The notes under the pieces: generated by a model | What the model was told of the DNA's origin: nothing | Database searches by the model: none | The model's input: the letters and a program-made list of their open reading frames with translations, nothing else | In this document: one piece after another, positions 39,814-48,104 of the stretch | Layout: the number at the start of each line of letters is the position of its first letter | Position numbering within the stretch: the first letter of the stretch is position 1 | Source: WHSW01 sp963842795 | GTDB taxonomy: Bacteria; Actinomycetota; Thermoleophilia; Solirubrobacterales; 70-9 | NCBI GenBank assembly: GCA_963842795.1 | Contig: CAWJHV010000041.1 | Span: 186,001 to 250,000 of the forward strand | Direction of reading: 5' to 3' | DNA length: 64,000 nucleotides | Made by a program: the position numbers and the translations under genes

Positions 39814-41147
39814 GCGGCGACCGCCTCCGCCGTTGGCGCGACGCCGGCCCGCGGGCTCCGCGACAGCACCCGCGCCGGCACCCCGTTCCGCGGCGCGAGC
39901 GTGATCCCGCGCAGCACCACCTGGTCGGTGCGCGGCATCGCCGGCGCCAGCTCGACCCGCCTCAGGACGACGCGCAGGACCTCGGCCATCTCCGCCTGCG
40001 CCAGGGCGGCGCCGATGCAGCGGCGGATCCCGCCGCCGAACGGCAGCCACGAGTACGACTTGGCGCCCTGCTCGAGGAAGCGCTCCGGGCGGAAGGCGCC
40101 GGCGTTCGGATACAGGTCCTCGCGCCGGTGGACGAGGGCGATCGCGGGGTAGACCCGGATCCCGGCGGGCAGGTCCCAGCCCGCGATCGTCCGCGGCGCC
40201 TTGAGGGTGCGCTCGGCGCCGTCGATCACCGGCCGCAGGCGCAGCGTCTCGGTGACCACGGCGTCGAGGTAGGCGTCGTCCCCGCCGTCGAGCTCGTCGC
40301 GCAGGCGCGACATCGTCGCCGGGTTGTGGAGGAGCAGGTCGAAGGCCCAGGCGAGCCCGGTCGCGGTCGTCTCGTGACCCGCGGCGAGCATCGTCATCAG
40401 CTCGTCGCGAAGCTCGACGTCGCTCATCGGCTCGCCGTTCTCGTCGCGCGCCTCGAGCAGCAGCGAGAGGACGTCGGAGCGCTCCGAGCCCGCGGGCTCG
40501 CGCCGGCGCCGCTCGATCTCCTCGTAGATCAGGGCGTCGGCGGCCTGCATGCGGCGGATGAACCGTCCCCACGGCGACCAGCGGCCGAGGTCCTTGCGCA
40601 GGCCCTCGAGGAACATGATCATCGTGCTGCTGTCGACGACCGCGAGCAGGGCCTCGCGCAGCCGCTCCACCCGCTCGCGGTCGGTGACCCCGAACACGGC
40701 TCGGCAGATGACGTCGAAGGTCAGCCCGCGCATCCGCTCGCGCATCACCAGCTCGCCTCCGGGGCTCCAGCGATCGACCTCGGCCTCCGCGACCTCGGCG
40801 ATCACCGCCCGCCAGTCGGCAACCGCCGAGCCCTGGAAGGGCGGCAGCAGCAGGCGGCGCTGGCGCAGGTGCTCGGGTCCGTCCAGTACCAAAACCGAGT
40901 TCTCGCCGAGCACCGGCGCGAGCGGCGCGTTGGCCTCGCCCGCGTGCAGGTCGGACTGGTCGCCCGTGAACATCTGGCGGATCGCCTCGGGGTCGGCGAC
41001 GTAGACGCCGGTGCCGAAGACCAGGTAGCGGACCGTGAACGCGTCGCCGTAGCGCCGGTGCCAGCCGAGCAGCGTCTCGAGCGGGCGCACCGCCAGCCTC
41101 GCGGTGTTGACGCTTGCGGGTTCGCGGGGGCCGGGCGGCAGCGGCAC
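39810..41147 (-). CDS. Cytochrome P450
   Basis: A 445-residue monooxygenase. Motifs in order: I-helix TMLAAGHETTATGL (acid-alcohol pair region), ExxR in VTETLRLRPVID, and heme loop FGGGIRRCIGAALAQAEM with the thiolate Cys. The N-terminus (PLPPGPREPASVNTARLAV) is Pro-rich but has no TM helix. Relatives hydroxylate lipids, terpenes or other hydrophobics; substrate not evident. No ferredoxin gene is adjacent. Confidence 0.93.
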   Translation of the reverse strand: MPLPPGPREPASVNTARLAVRPLETLLGWHRRYGDAFTVRYLVFGTGVYVADPEAIRQMFTGDQSDLHAGEANAPLAPVLGENSVLVLDGPEHLRQRRLLLPPFQGSAVADWRAVIAEVAEAEVDRWSPGGELVMRERMRGLTFDVICRAVFGVTDRERVERLREALLAVVDSSTMIMFLEGLRKDLGRWSPWGRFIRRMQAADALIYEEIERRRREPAGSERSDVLSLLLEARDENGEPMSDVELRDELMTMLAAGHETTATGLAWAFDLLLHNPATMSRLRDELDGGDDAYLDAVVTETLRLRPVIDGAERTLKAPRTIAGWDLPAGIRVYPAIALVHRREDLYPNAGAFRPERFLEQGAKSYSWLPFGGGIRRCIGAALAQAEMAEVLRVVLRRVELAPAMPRTDQVVLRGITLAPRNGVPARVLSRSPRAGVAPTAEAVAA

Positions 41148-41187
41148 AGGGCGAGTATAGGAACGAGCCGGCGCCCCCGCGCGCCCT

Positions 41188-42879
41188 TCAGCTGGACCGC
41201 ACCCGCGTCCCGCAGCGCTCGGTCTCGTCGCGCAGCCGCTCGCTCAGGTCCTCGAGCGCGCCGCGGTCGACGCCCGCTCGCACCCAGCCGTCGGTGAGCC
41301 CGACCAGGTTGCGCGTCTCGTCGGGGTCGCGGTCGAGGTCGTACATCTCGTGCTCGGTCGGCGCGACGCCGGCCGGGTCGACGTAGATCGCGTACTTGTG
41401 GCTCGCCGTGCGCACGGCGCGCACCCGGTTCGGCTGGCCCGGGGCCTCGCGGGCCGCCGTGCCCGCTTGGTGGTCGTCGAAGGTGAAGTGGACCGTCTCC
41501 TGGACCGAGTCGGCCGGGCTCGGGTGGTCGGCGATCGCGCCCAGGTCGACCGGCACGGCGGTCAGCGCCTCGCGCCCGGGTGCGGCGTGGCGCGCCAGCA
41601 CCGACGAGAGGTCGCGGCCGCGCAGGCCCGCCCCGCCGACCTCGGCTCCGGCGAGGGTCGCGATCGTCGGCAGCAGGTCGACGAGCGAGGCGAGCGCGCC
41701 GGTCTCGGCCGGCTCGCCGAACAGCACCGGGTTCGAGACCACGATCGGCACGTTGATCGTCTCCTCGTAGGCGTTGAAGGCCTTCTGGCGCAGGCCGCCG
41801 TGGGAGAGCCCCATCTCGCCGTGGTCGGAGCAGCGCACGATCACCGTCCGCGAGCGCAACGAGCCCGGGTCGTCCGGGTCGCCGAGCGCCCCGAGCAGGC
41901 GCCCCAGCTTCTCGTCGATCACCCGGTGCAGGTAGGCGTAGAAGTTGACGTAGTCCAGCTTCGCCTGGCGGCTGCTCAGCGGGCCGAGGTAGGCGGCCAT
42001 CCCCATCCGCATCAGCGAGTGGACCCCCGGCTTGCCGCGCAGGTCCTCCTCGACGGTGGGCGGCAGCCCCACCCCCAGCTCGCGGAACTCCGAGGCCGAG
42101 TAGCCGCCCTGCTCGTAGGAGGCGGGGTACCCGAGCACGTCGTGTGGGTTGACCAGCGAGACCACGAGGCAGAACGGCTCCGGGAGCGGGTCGCGTCCCA
42201 GCCAGCGCTCGACCTGGCGGATGTAGACCTCGTCCCAGCCGGCGCCCTCGCCGGCGTTGCCGCCGCCGAAGTTCGCCGCCTTGGCGTTCTCGCCCGCGTC
42301 AGGCGCCTCCCAGTCGGCGAACCCGTAATCGCGCGCGATCCGCTCCGAGTCGGCGGCCGTCCAGCCGCCGAGCAGCCCCTCGCCGGTCCGCGCGCCTGCG
42401 GGGTGCGTGAGATGCCACTTGCCCTTGTAGGCGACCGTGTACCCCGCGTCCCCGAGGATGCGCGGCAGGTTCGGCGTGCTCGGGTCGAGCTCGGCCTCGC
42501 CGCCGCTGCTCGAGTCGAGCCGCAGCAGGCCGCGGCCGAACTGGGCGAGCGTGCGACGCCGCGGCACCGCGCCGCTTCGCAGCAGGTCCGCCATCGTCGC
42601 GAGGACGGCGGGCGTGTTGCGCGGGTCGGGCTGCAGGTCGGCCGCGGTCAGGGTCAGCTTCACGCCGTGCTCGGCCGGATAGCGGCCTGTGAACAGGGTT
42701 GCCCGGCTCGGCGAGCACATCGCCGTGTTGCAGAAGCCGTTTCGGAAGCGCAGGCCGGTGCGCGCCAGCTCGGCATCGTTGGGCATCAGCTCGCGCAGCC
42801 AGCCCGGCTCGTCGGGCCAGTGGCGCGGACGGCGTTGCTGATCGGTGATCAGCAGCAGGATGTTCGGCTTCCGCGCCAG
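41188..42879 (-). CDS. Sulfatase (type I, formylglycine), probable CTG start
   Basis: Residues include the metal-binding ILLLITDQQ near the start, the formylglycine motif NTAMCSPSRATLFTGRYP (C-S-P-S-R), and VIVRCSDHGEMGLSHGG with further ligands. The nearest ATG (42786) would delete the ITDQQ Asp ligand, which lies in frame 31 codons upstream. No ATG, GTG or TTG occurs there, and CTG 42879 (LARKPNILLLITDQQ) is the likeliest start (563 aa). It probably hydrolyses sulfate or phosphonate esters; an anaerobic or FGE activating enzyme is not seen in the window. Confidence 0.82.
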   Translation of the reverse strand: MARKPNILLLITDQQRRPRHWPDEPGWLRELMPNDAELARTGLRFRNGFCNTAMCSPSRATLFTGRYPAEHGVKLTLTAADLQPDPRNTPAVLATMADLLRSGAVPRRRTLAQFGRGLLRLDSSSGGEAELDPSTPNLPRILGDAGYTVAYKGKWHLTHPAGARTGEGLLGGWTAADSERIARDYGFADWEAPDAGENAKAANFGGGNAGEGAGWDEVYIRQVERWLGRDPLPEPFCLVVSLVNPHDVLGYPASYEQGGYSASEFRELGVGLPPTVEEDLRGKPGVHSLMRMGMAAYLGPLSSRQAKLDYVNFYAYLHRVIDEKLGRLLGALGDPDDPGSLRSRTVIVRCSDHGEMGLSHGGLRQKAFNAYEETINVPIVVSNPVLFGEPAETGALASLVDLLPTIATLAGAEVGGAGLRGRDLSSVLARHAAPGREALTAVPVDLGAIADHPSPADSVQETVHFTFDDHQAGTAAREAPGQPNRVRAVRTASHKYAIYVDPAGVAPTEHEMYDLDRDPDETRNLVGLTDGWVRAGVDRGALEDLSERLRDETERCGTRVRSS

Positions 42880-42914
42880 GACGCCCGGATCCTTCCAGGT
42901 ATAGCCTCGCCGGG

Positions 42915-43337
42915 ATGACCGACCCGTCGCTCACCGGCAGCTGCCTCTGCGGCGGGGTCCGCTTCCGGCTCGCCGAGCCGGCACGCGCGGCGACCTACTG
43001 CCACTGCACCCGCTGTCAGAAGCGCACCGGCACCGCCTCCTCCGCGCAGGCGCAGGTCGACGGGGCCGGGTTCGAGCTCGTCGAGGGAGCTGAGCTGGTG
43101 AAGACCTGGCGCCATCCCGACGGCGGCTTCGAGAAGGCCTTCTGCGGCGAGTGCGGCTCGCAGCTGTTCAGCCGCAACCCCGACGACCACACGCAGATGG
43201 GCGTCCGGATGAGCGCCTTCGACGGGGATCCCGGCGTGCGCCCCTCGAAGCGCAGCTTCGTCGCCTACGCCGCCTCCTGGGAGCCGATCCCCGACGACGG
43301 ACTCGAGCGCTTCCAGGAGTCCGCGCGCTCGGGTTAG
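42915..43337 (+). CDS. GFA-family (CENP-V/Gfa-like) zinc protein
   Basis: A 140-residue protein. The zinc-binding pattern is complete: GSCLCGGVRF (Cys pair), ATYCHCTRCQKRTG (three Cys) and FCGECGSQLFSR (two Cys). Family members were first described as glutathione-dependent formaldehyde-activating enzymes, but most are of unknown function. It is divergent from the sulfatase, and their starts are close together, so the two may share regulation. Confidence 0.9.
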   Translation: MTDPSLTGSCLCGGVRFRLAEPARAATYCHCTRCQKRTGTASSAQAQVDGAGFELVEGAELVKTWRHPDGGFEKAFCGECGSQLFSRNPDDHTQMGVRMSAFDGDPGVRPSKRSFVAYAASWEPIPDDGLERFQESARSG

Positions 43338-43341
43338 GGCC

Positions 43342-43524
43342 TCACTTAGGCGGGTTGCGAAGCGCGCCGATCAGCGGCAGGGCGAGCATGAGCACGATCA
43401 GTCCGGCGGCGACCGTGAGCACGTCGAAGCCGAACTGGACGGCGACGGCGATCGTCATCGCCGCGAACACGCCGACGAAGATCAGGCCGCCGACGAGCAG
43501 GGCTGTGCGCAGATCGGAGTCCAA
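43342..43524 (-). CDS. Small two-helix membrane protein, 60 aa
   Basis: TTG 43524 with AGGGA at good spacing gives LDSDLRTALLVGGLIFVGVFAAM and then VAVQFGFDVLTVAAGLIVLMLALP, two membrane helices with a short polar loop. The C-terminus is short (GALRNPPK). It lies 9 bases downstream of the rhomboid-like gene stop and is probably its operon partner. No family is recognised. Confidence 0.6.
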   Translation of the reverse strand: MDSDLRTALLVGGLIFVGVFAAMTIAVAVQFGFDVLTVAAGLIVLMLALPLIGALRNPPK

Positions 43525-43532
43525 GCCGATCC

Positions 43533-44138
43533 CTAGTACACCGGTCGCGAGCTCTCGGTGGCGAGCCTCGGGCGGCCGTGGGCGAGCAGCCTGACCGCGG
43601 CGATGCCGAACAGCAGGCCGCCCACGAGTCCTGCCAGCGGCGGCTGGCCGAGGGCCGGCAGCGCCTGCAGGCCGAGCCAGACCGCCGCCAGGATGAGCGC
43701 CGGGACCTCGACGAAGGTGACGAAGAACGGCAGCAGGACCCAGCACAGGATCCGCGCCTGGGAAAAGAGCACTGCGTAGGCTCCGATCAGAGCGGCGATC
43801 GAGCCCGCGACGCCGACCGAGGGCGCCGCGACGTCGGGGTCGACCAGCTCCTGGGCCCCGGCGGCCGCGATCCCTCCGGCAAGGAAGAGGAGCAGGAACC
43901 GCGGGATCCCGAGCGCTTCTTCGAGACTCTTCGCGAACAGCCAGAGGAAGAGCATGTCGACGGCCAACTCGATCGCGCCGCCGCCGACGAACAGCGAGGC
44001 GATCGCGGCCCACGGCCACCAGGAGTCCGCCAGGTCGGGGCTCCAGTCGGCCGCGTGGGCGACCACGCTGACCGCGATCAGGGCGATCGTCGCCACCGGG
44101 AAGCGGAGCGACGGCAGGTTGTCCTTGAGCGGGAGCAG
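43533..44138 (-). CDS. Rhomboid-like membrane protein lacking catalytic residues, probable CTG start
   Basis: A 201-residue protein that opens LLPLKDNLPSLRFPVATIAL, matching the MLPLKDN-type start of actinobacterial rhomboids; CTG 44138 encodes the first residue. Six TM helices follow. The usual GASG is GVAG (Ser replaced by Ala) in SVGVAGSIAALIGAY, GNMLFLW is VDMLFLW, and the final AH..GG His is missing in LAGLVGGLLFG. The Ser-His dyad is therefore absent, so protease activity is not expected; it is an iRhom-like pseudoprotease candidate. Confidence 0.78.
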   Translation of the reverse strand: MLPLKDNLPSLRFPVATIALIAVSVVAHAADWSPDLADSWWPWAAIASLFVGGGAIELAVDMLFLWLFAKSLEEALGIPRFLLLFLAGGIAAAGAQELVDPDVAAPSVGVAGSIAALIGAYAVLFSQARILCWVLLPFFVTFVEVPALILAAVWLGLQALPALGQPPLAGLVGGLLFGIAAVRLLAHGRPRLATESSRPVY

Positions 44139-44192
44139 GGGGACGAAGCCTATTTCGACCCGGGCGCGGAACCGCTGATCTATGGTGCGCTG

Positions 44193-44690
44193 ATGCCCGC
44201 CGACACCCAGATCGCACAGGTGAACGTCGCGCTTCCGCGCGAGCCGCTGGACTCGCCGGCGCTCGCAGAGTTCGTCGCCAACCTCGAGCCCGTGAACGCG
44301 CTCGCCGACGCCGCGCCCGGGTTCGTCTGGCGGCTCGAGGACGAGAGCGGTGACGCGACCTCGATTCGTCCGTTCGACGACGAGCGACTGATCATCAACA
44401 TGTCGGTCTGGAAGTCGATCGAGGACCTCTGGGAGTTTGTCTACGCGGGTTGCCACCTCGAGGTGATGCGCCGCCGGCGCGAGTGGATGACGCGGATCGC
44501 CGGCACCTACATGTGCCTGTGGTGGGTGCCGCGCGGGCACGTCCCGACGATCGACGAGGCGCGAGGGCGGCTGGAACACCTGGAGGCCCGCGGGCCGAGC
44601 CCGCAGGCGTTCACGTTCAAGCGCCGCTACCCCTCGCCGGCGGCGGACACGACACCGGTGGTCGATGATCGCGAGCCCTGCCCTCTGTGA
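44193..44690 (+). CDS. DUF3291-domain protein
   Basis: A 165-residue protein from ATG 44193, starting 54 bases from the divergent rhomboid-like CTG. Segments IAQVNVALPREPLDSPALAEFV, FVWRLEDESGDATSI, IINMSVWKSIEDLWEFVY and CLWWVPRGHVPTIDEARGRLEHL are characteristic of DUF3291, a dimeric alpha+beta fold related to antibiotic-biosynthesis monooxygenases. Function unknown. Its stop overlaps the next gene's GTG (GTGA). Confidence 0.82.
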   Translation: MPADTQIAQVNVALPREPLDSPALAEFVANLEPVNALADAAPGFVWRLEDESGDATSIRPFDDERLIINMSVWKSIEDLWEFVYAGCHLEVMRRRREWMTRIAGTYMCLWWVPRGHVPTIDEARGRLEHLEARGPSPQAFTFKRRYPSPAADTTPVVDDREPCPL

Positions 44691-45244
44691 ACGTGCCGGA
44701 GGCCCCGATCGATCGCACGGAAGACGGGCTCATCCCGGGAGGGGCGGGCTGGTTCGTCCTCAATGCGCGCGAAGCGCAATGGCTGGAAGCCGAGGGACGC
44801 GGGGCCCGCCTTCCGTTCGAGGGCGACGGCGACGCCGAGTTCCCTCAGGTCGGGATCAGCCTCTTCTCGCTCGCGCCCGGCGAGCCGATCGGGATGTACC
44901 ACTGGGAGGCCGACCAGGAGGACTTCCTGGTACTCGCGGGTGAGGCGCTGCTGATCGTCGAGAGCGAGGAGCGGCCGCTCGGCCAATGGGACTTCGTCCA
45001 CTGCCCCGCAGGCGCGGAGCACATCATCGTCGGCGCCGGCGAGGGACCATGCGTCGTGCTCGCCGTCGGTGCGCGCGAGCACCAGGAAGACGTCGACTGG
45101 GGTGGCTATACCGTCGACGAGCTCGCGCTTCGCCATGGCGCGGGCGTCGAGCACGAGACGGTCGATGCCGCCGAGGCGTACGCGCACCTCCCGAAGCGCA
45201 AGCCGGCGAAGTGCCGTCCCGGCAGGCTGGCCGGCGGCGAGTAG
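44687..45244 (+). CDS. Cupin-domain protein
   Basis: A 185-residue protein coupled to DUF3291 by a GTGA overlap. Cupin motif 1 is GMYHWEADQEDFLVLAGEALLIVE with a His and acidic residues; motif 2 is VHCPAGAEHIIVGAGEGPCVVL with a His. The first 40 residues lead into the barrel and the tail (HLPKRKPAKCRPGRL) is basic. The metal and substrate are unknown. The pair may be one functional unit. Confidence 0.8.
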   Translation: MNVPEAPIDRTEDGLIPGGAGWFVLNAREAQWLEAEGRGARLPFEGDGDAEFPQVGISLFSLAPGEPIGMYHWEADQEDFLVLAGEALLIVESEERPLGQWDFVHCPAGAEHIIVGAGEGPCVVLAVGAREHQEDVDWGGYTVDELALRHGAGVEHETVDAAEAYAHLPKRKPAKCRPGRLAGGE

Positions 45245-46243
45245 CTAAGCGGCCTGGCGGTCCGCGGCCTCGGCCGCGGCTTCGTCGGCGTGGTACGAGC
45301 TGCGCACCAGGGGCCCCGAGGCGACCGACTCGAAGCCGAGCTCCAACGCGGCGTCGCGGAGGCGGTCGAACTCGTCCGGGTGCCAGTAGCGGACCACCGG
45401 CAGGTGCTTCTCGGTCGGGCGCAGGTACTGGCCGACGGTGAGGATCTGGACGCGATGCTCGCGCAGCGTCCGGAACGCGTCGACCATCTCGTCGAAGTCC
45501 TCGCCGAGGCCGACCATGAGGCCGGACTTGGTCAGCACCCGCTCGCCGCCCATCTCCTTCGCCAGCCGCAGGACCCGGCACGAGCGCAGGAAGTTCGATC
45601 CCCGACGGGCTCGCGGGTAGAGGCGCGGAACGGTCTCGACGTTGTGGTTGAACACGTCGGGGCGCTCGGCGATCACCTTCGCCAGCGGCATCTCCTGACC
45701 GCGGAAGTCCGGGGTCAGCACCTCCACCTTGCACGCCGGCGCCATCATCCGGATCGAGCGGATCACGCCGACGAACGCCGAGGCGCCGTAGTCGGGGAGG
45801 TCGTCGCGATCGACCGAGGTGACCACCGCGTGGCGCAGGCCCATCTTCTTCACCTGGGTCGCGACCCGCAGCGGCTCGAGCGGGTCGTTCCAGGTCGGGA
45901 CCCCGGTCTGCACGTTGCAGAACCCGCATCGCCGGGTGCACACGTCGCCGAGGATCATGAAGGTCGCGGTGCCGCGCTCCCAGCACTCGCCGACATTGGG
46001 GCAGTTGGCCTCCTCGCAGACGGTGTGCAGGTTGTCGGCCTCGATCGACCGCTTCAGCTTGCGGTAGGTCGCGCCCCCGGGGGCGGGGACCTTCAGCCAC
46101 GGCGGCTTGCGCTCGCGAAACGGGCGGCCCTCGATCCCGGTCGCGCCGCCGGGGTTGGCGCGCGAGCGGGTGACGTGTACCCGCGATCCCGGCACCCCCG
46201 GCGGCGAAGCCGAGGAGGTGGCCGGTGTTCGTGTGTCGCTCAT
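45245..46243 (-). CDS. lipA: Lipoyl synthase
   Basis: A 332-residue radical-SAM enzyme that inserts sulfur into octanoyl-protein. The auxiliary cluster is CEEANCPNVGEC (Cys spacing 4-5) and the SAM cluster CTRRCGFC; the C-terminal YHADEA segment and RSSYHADE carry the extra Ser ligand. The ~40-residue polar N-terminal leader is typical of actinobacterial LipA. ATG 46243 overlaps the lipB stop by four bases. It is the last gene of the 12-gene minus-strand run and supplies lipoate to the E2 proteins encoded there. Confidence 0.97.
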   Translation of the reverse strand: MSDTRTPATSSASPPGVPGSRVHVTRSRANPGGATGIEGRPFRERKPPWLKVPAPGGATYRKLKRSIEADNLHTVCEEANCPNVGECWERGTATFMILGDVCTRRCGFCNVQTGVPTWNDPLEPLRVATQVKKMGLRHAVVTSVDRDDLPDYGASAFVGVIRSIRMMAPACKVEVLTPDFRGQEMPLAKVIAERPDVFNHNVETVPRLYPRARRGSNFLRSCRVLRLAKEMGGERVLTKSGLMVGLGEDFDEMVDAFRTLREHRVQILTVGQYLRPTEKHLPVVRYWHPDEFDRLRDAALELGFESVASGPLVRSSYHADEAAAEAADRQAA

Positions 46244-46959
46244 GCGCTCAAAGTTAGTGACCCGAGCACATCTTCCGCCGCGGTCTCGACCGGCTCGCGG
46301 TCATAGGCCTCGCCGAGCCGCGCGGCGAGCGCGGTCGCGAACTCGTCAACGGACTGCTCGGTGCCGAGCTCGCGGGTGATCGAGGTCATCCGGCAGGCCT
46401 CGATGCCGCAGGGGACGACCCACTCGAACGGCTGCAGGTCGTTGGAGACGTTGACGGCGAGGCCGTGGGTGCTGATCCCGCGCCGTACGTGGATCCCGAT
46501 CGAGCCGATCTTGCGAGCGTCGCCGGCCGGCGGGGGCTCGGAGCCGACCCAGACGCCGGTCAACCCCTCGATCAGCCCCGCGCTCACCCCGAGGTCGCCG
46601 ATCGAGGCGATCATCGCCCGCTCCATCAGCCGCACGTACTCGTGCACGTCATCGGGCCTCGCCAGCTCGCGCAGGCTGATGATCGGATAGGCGACCAGCT
46701 GGCCCGGGCCGTGGTAGGTGAGCTGCCCGCCGCGATCGGTCTGCACGATCTCGATGCCCTGCATCCGGTACCAGTCCTCGCCCATCGGCAGCTCCGCCGC
46801 GGTCGATCGCCGGCCCTTGGTGTAGACGGGCGGGTGCTCGAGCATCAGCACCAGGTCCTCGACCGCCCCGTCGTATCGAGCCCGCTCGAGCGCGCTCTGC
46901 AGCCGCAGTGCCTCCTCGTAGGCGACGAGGCCGAGGCGAACGACCAGCAGCTTCCGCAT
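46240..46959 (-). CDS. lipB: Octanoyltransferase
   Basis: A 239-residue enzyme transferring octanoyl from ACP to lipoyl domains. Signature TDRGGQLTYHGPGQLVAYPIISL (start RGGQLTYHGPGQ), the Lys in ARKIGSIGIHVRRG, and the catalytic Cys in VVPCGIEACRMTS are all present. It overlaps lipA and starts 6 bases after leucine dehydrogenase stop, inside the 2-oxoacid dehydrogenase run. Start is at ATG 46959. Confidence 0.95.
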   Translation of the reverse strand: MRKLLVVRLGLVAYEEALRLQSALERARYDGAVEDLVLMLEHPPVYTKGRRSTAAELPMGEDWYRMQGIEIVQTDRGGQLTYHGPGQLVAYPIISLRELARPDDVHEYVRLMERAMIASIGDLGVSAGLIEGLTGVWVGSEPPPAGDARKIGSIGIHVRRGISTHGLAVNVSNDLQPFEWVVPCGIEACRMTSITRELGTEQSVDEFATALAARLGEAYDREPVETAAEDVLGSLTLSA

Positions 46960-46964
46960 CGGGC

Positions 46965-48104
46965 TCAGTTTCGCAGAGCGACGCCGAGTCGCTCGCCGGC
47001 GAGCTCCCGCGCTGCCTCCAGCGGAGTCACGTCACGCTGAGCCGCGACCGCGATCACCCAACCGAGGGTGCGCTCGATCCCCTGCGCCAGCGCCATCGCC
47101 CGCTGCTCGGAGTAGCCCCTGATCTCCTTGTAGACGTGGATCAGGCCACCGGCGTTGGCGATGAAGTCCGGCGCGTAGAGCACGTCCCGCCCGGCGAGAA
47201 CCTCGGCTAGCGAATCGTCGGCGAGCTGGTTGTTGGCCGAGCCGCAGACGATCTCGCAGCGCAGCTCGTCGGCGTTCTCGGGCGTGATCGCGCCGCCGAG
47301 GGCGCACGGGGCGAGCAGCTCGCGCTCGCTCAGCATCGCCTCGTCGGGCTCCAGCCACTCGGCTCCGAGCTCGTCGGCGAGCGCCCGCTTGGCCGGGTCG
47401 ATGTCGGAGACGGCGAGGTCGCAATCCGCGTCGGCGAGCCGCTGGGCGAGCCGGGCCCCGACGTGGCCGAGCCCGACGACGCACGCGCTGCGCCCGGCGA
47501 GCCCCTCCTCGCCGAAGCGGGCCCGGGCACAGGCCCGCAGCGCGGCCTCGACCCCGATCGCCGTGAACGGGCTCGGGTCGCCCGAGCCGCCGCGCTCCGG
47601 CGGCAAGCCGGTGACGTGTTCCGTGCGCTCGCGGATCGTGACCAGATCGGACGGCGAGATGCCGACGTCCTCGGCGGTGATGTAGCTGCCGTCGAGCGAC
47701 TCGACCAGGTCGCCGAAGTCGAGCAGCGCGGCTCGGCGGCGGTCGCCCTCGAGGCCCTCCGGCGGGGCGCAGATCACGCCCTTGCCTCCACCCAGGTCGA
47801 GTTGGGCCGCGGAGGCCTTCAGGGTCATCCCGGCGGCCAGGCGAAGCGCATCGCGGATCCCGTCGATCGTCGCCGGGTAGTGCCACATGCGCAGGCCGCC
47901 GAGCGCCGGGCCGAGCGCCGTCGAATGGACGGCGATGACCGCGTGGAGGCCCGAGCGCTCGCCCTTACGCACCGCGAGCTGCTCGTGCTCGAATGCGACT
48001 GGCGGGATCGTCGTCGCGGCCGGGATCGCGGTCGCGACGGCGCCATCGGCGCTCTCGCCGGTCGCCTTCCCGTTGCTGAGGCTCTGGACTGCGATGGCCA
48101 TCAC
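46965..48104 (-). CDS. Leucine/valine-type dehydrogenase (Glu/Leu/Phe/Val family)
   Basis: A 379-residue protein shorter than GDH and matching the octameric leucine-dehydrogenase branch. Evidence: LGPALGGLRMWHYP, TLKASAAQLDLGGGKGVI (catalytic Lys), VVGLGHVGARLAQRL nucleotide loop, and YAPDFIANAGGLIHVYKE near the end. It would deaminate branched-chain amino acids to 2-oxoacids, the substrates of the adjacent probable BCKDH set, making a branched-chain amino-acid degradation unit. GTG 48104 or ATG 48101 overlaps the preceding E2 stop. Confidence 0.9.
   Translation of the reverse strand: MMAIAVQSLSNGKATGESADGAVATAIPAATTIPPVAFEHEQLAVRKGERSGLHAVIAVHSTALGPALGGLRMWHYPATIDGIRDALRLAAGMTLKASAAQLDLGGGKGVICAPPEGLEGDRRRAALLDFGDLVESLDGSYITAEDVGISPSDLVTIRERTEHVTGLPPERGGSGDPSPFTAIGVEAALRACARARFGEEGLAGRSACVVGLGHVGARLAQRLADADCDLAVSDIDPAKRALADELGAEWLEPDEAMLSERELLAPCALGGAITPENADELRCEIVCGSANNQLADDSLAEVLAGRDVLYAPDFIANAGGLIHVYKEIRGYSEQRAMALAQGIERTLGWVIAVAAQRDVTPLEAARELAGERLGVALRN

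Noticed and set aside
38752..40572. Long minus frame of 606 codons spanning the P450 and lipoprotein genes
   Set aside because: It is antisense or out of frame to clear genes apart from the last ~63 codons, which I keep as a small gene.
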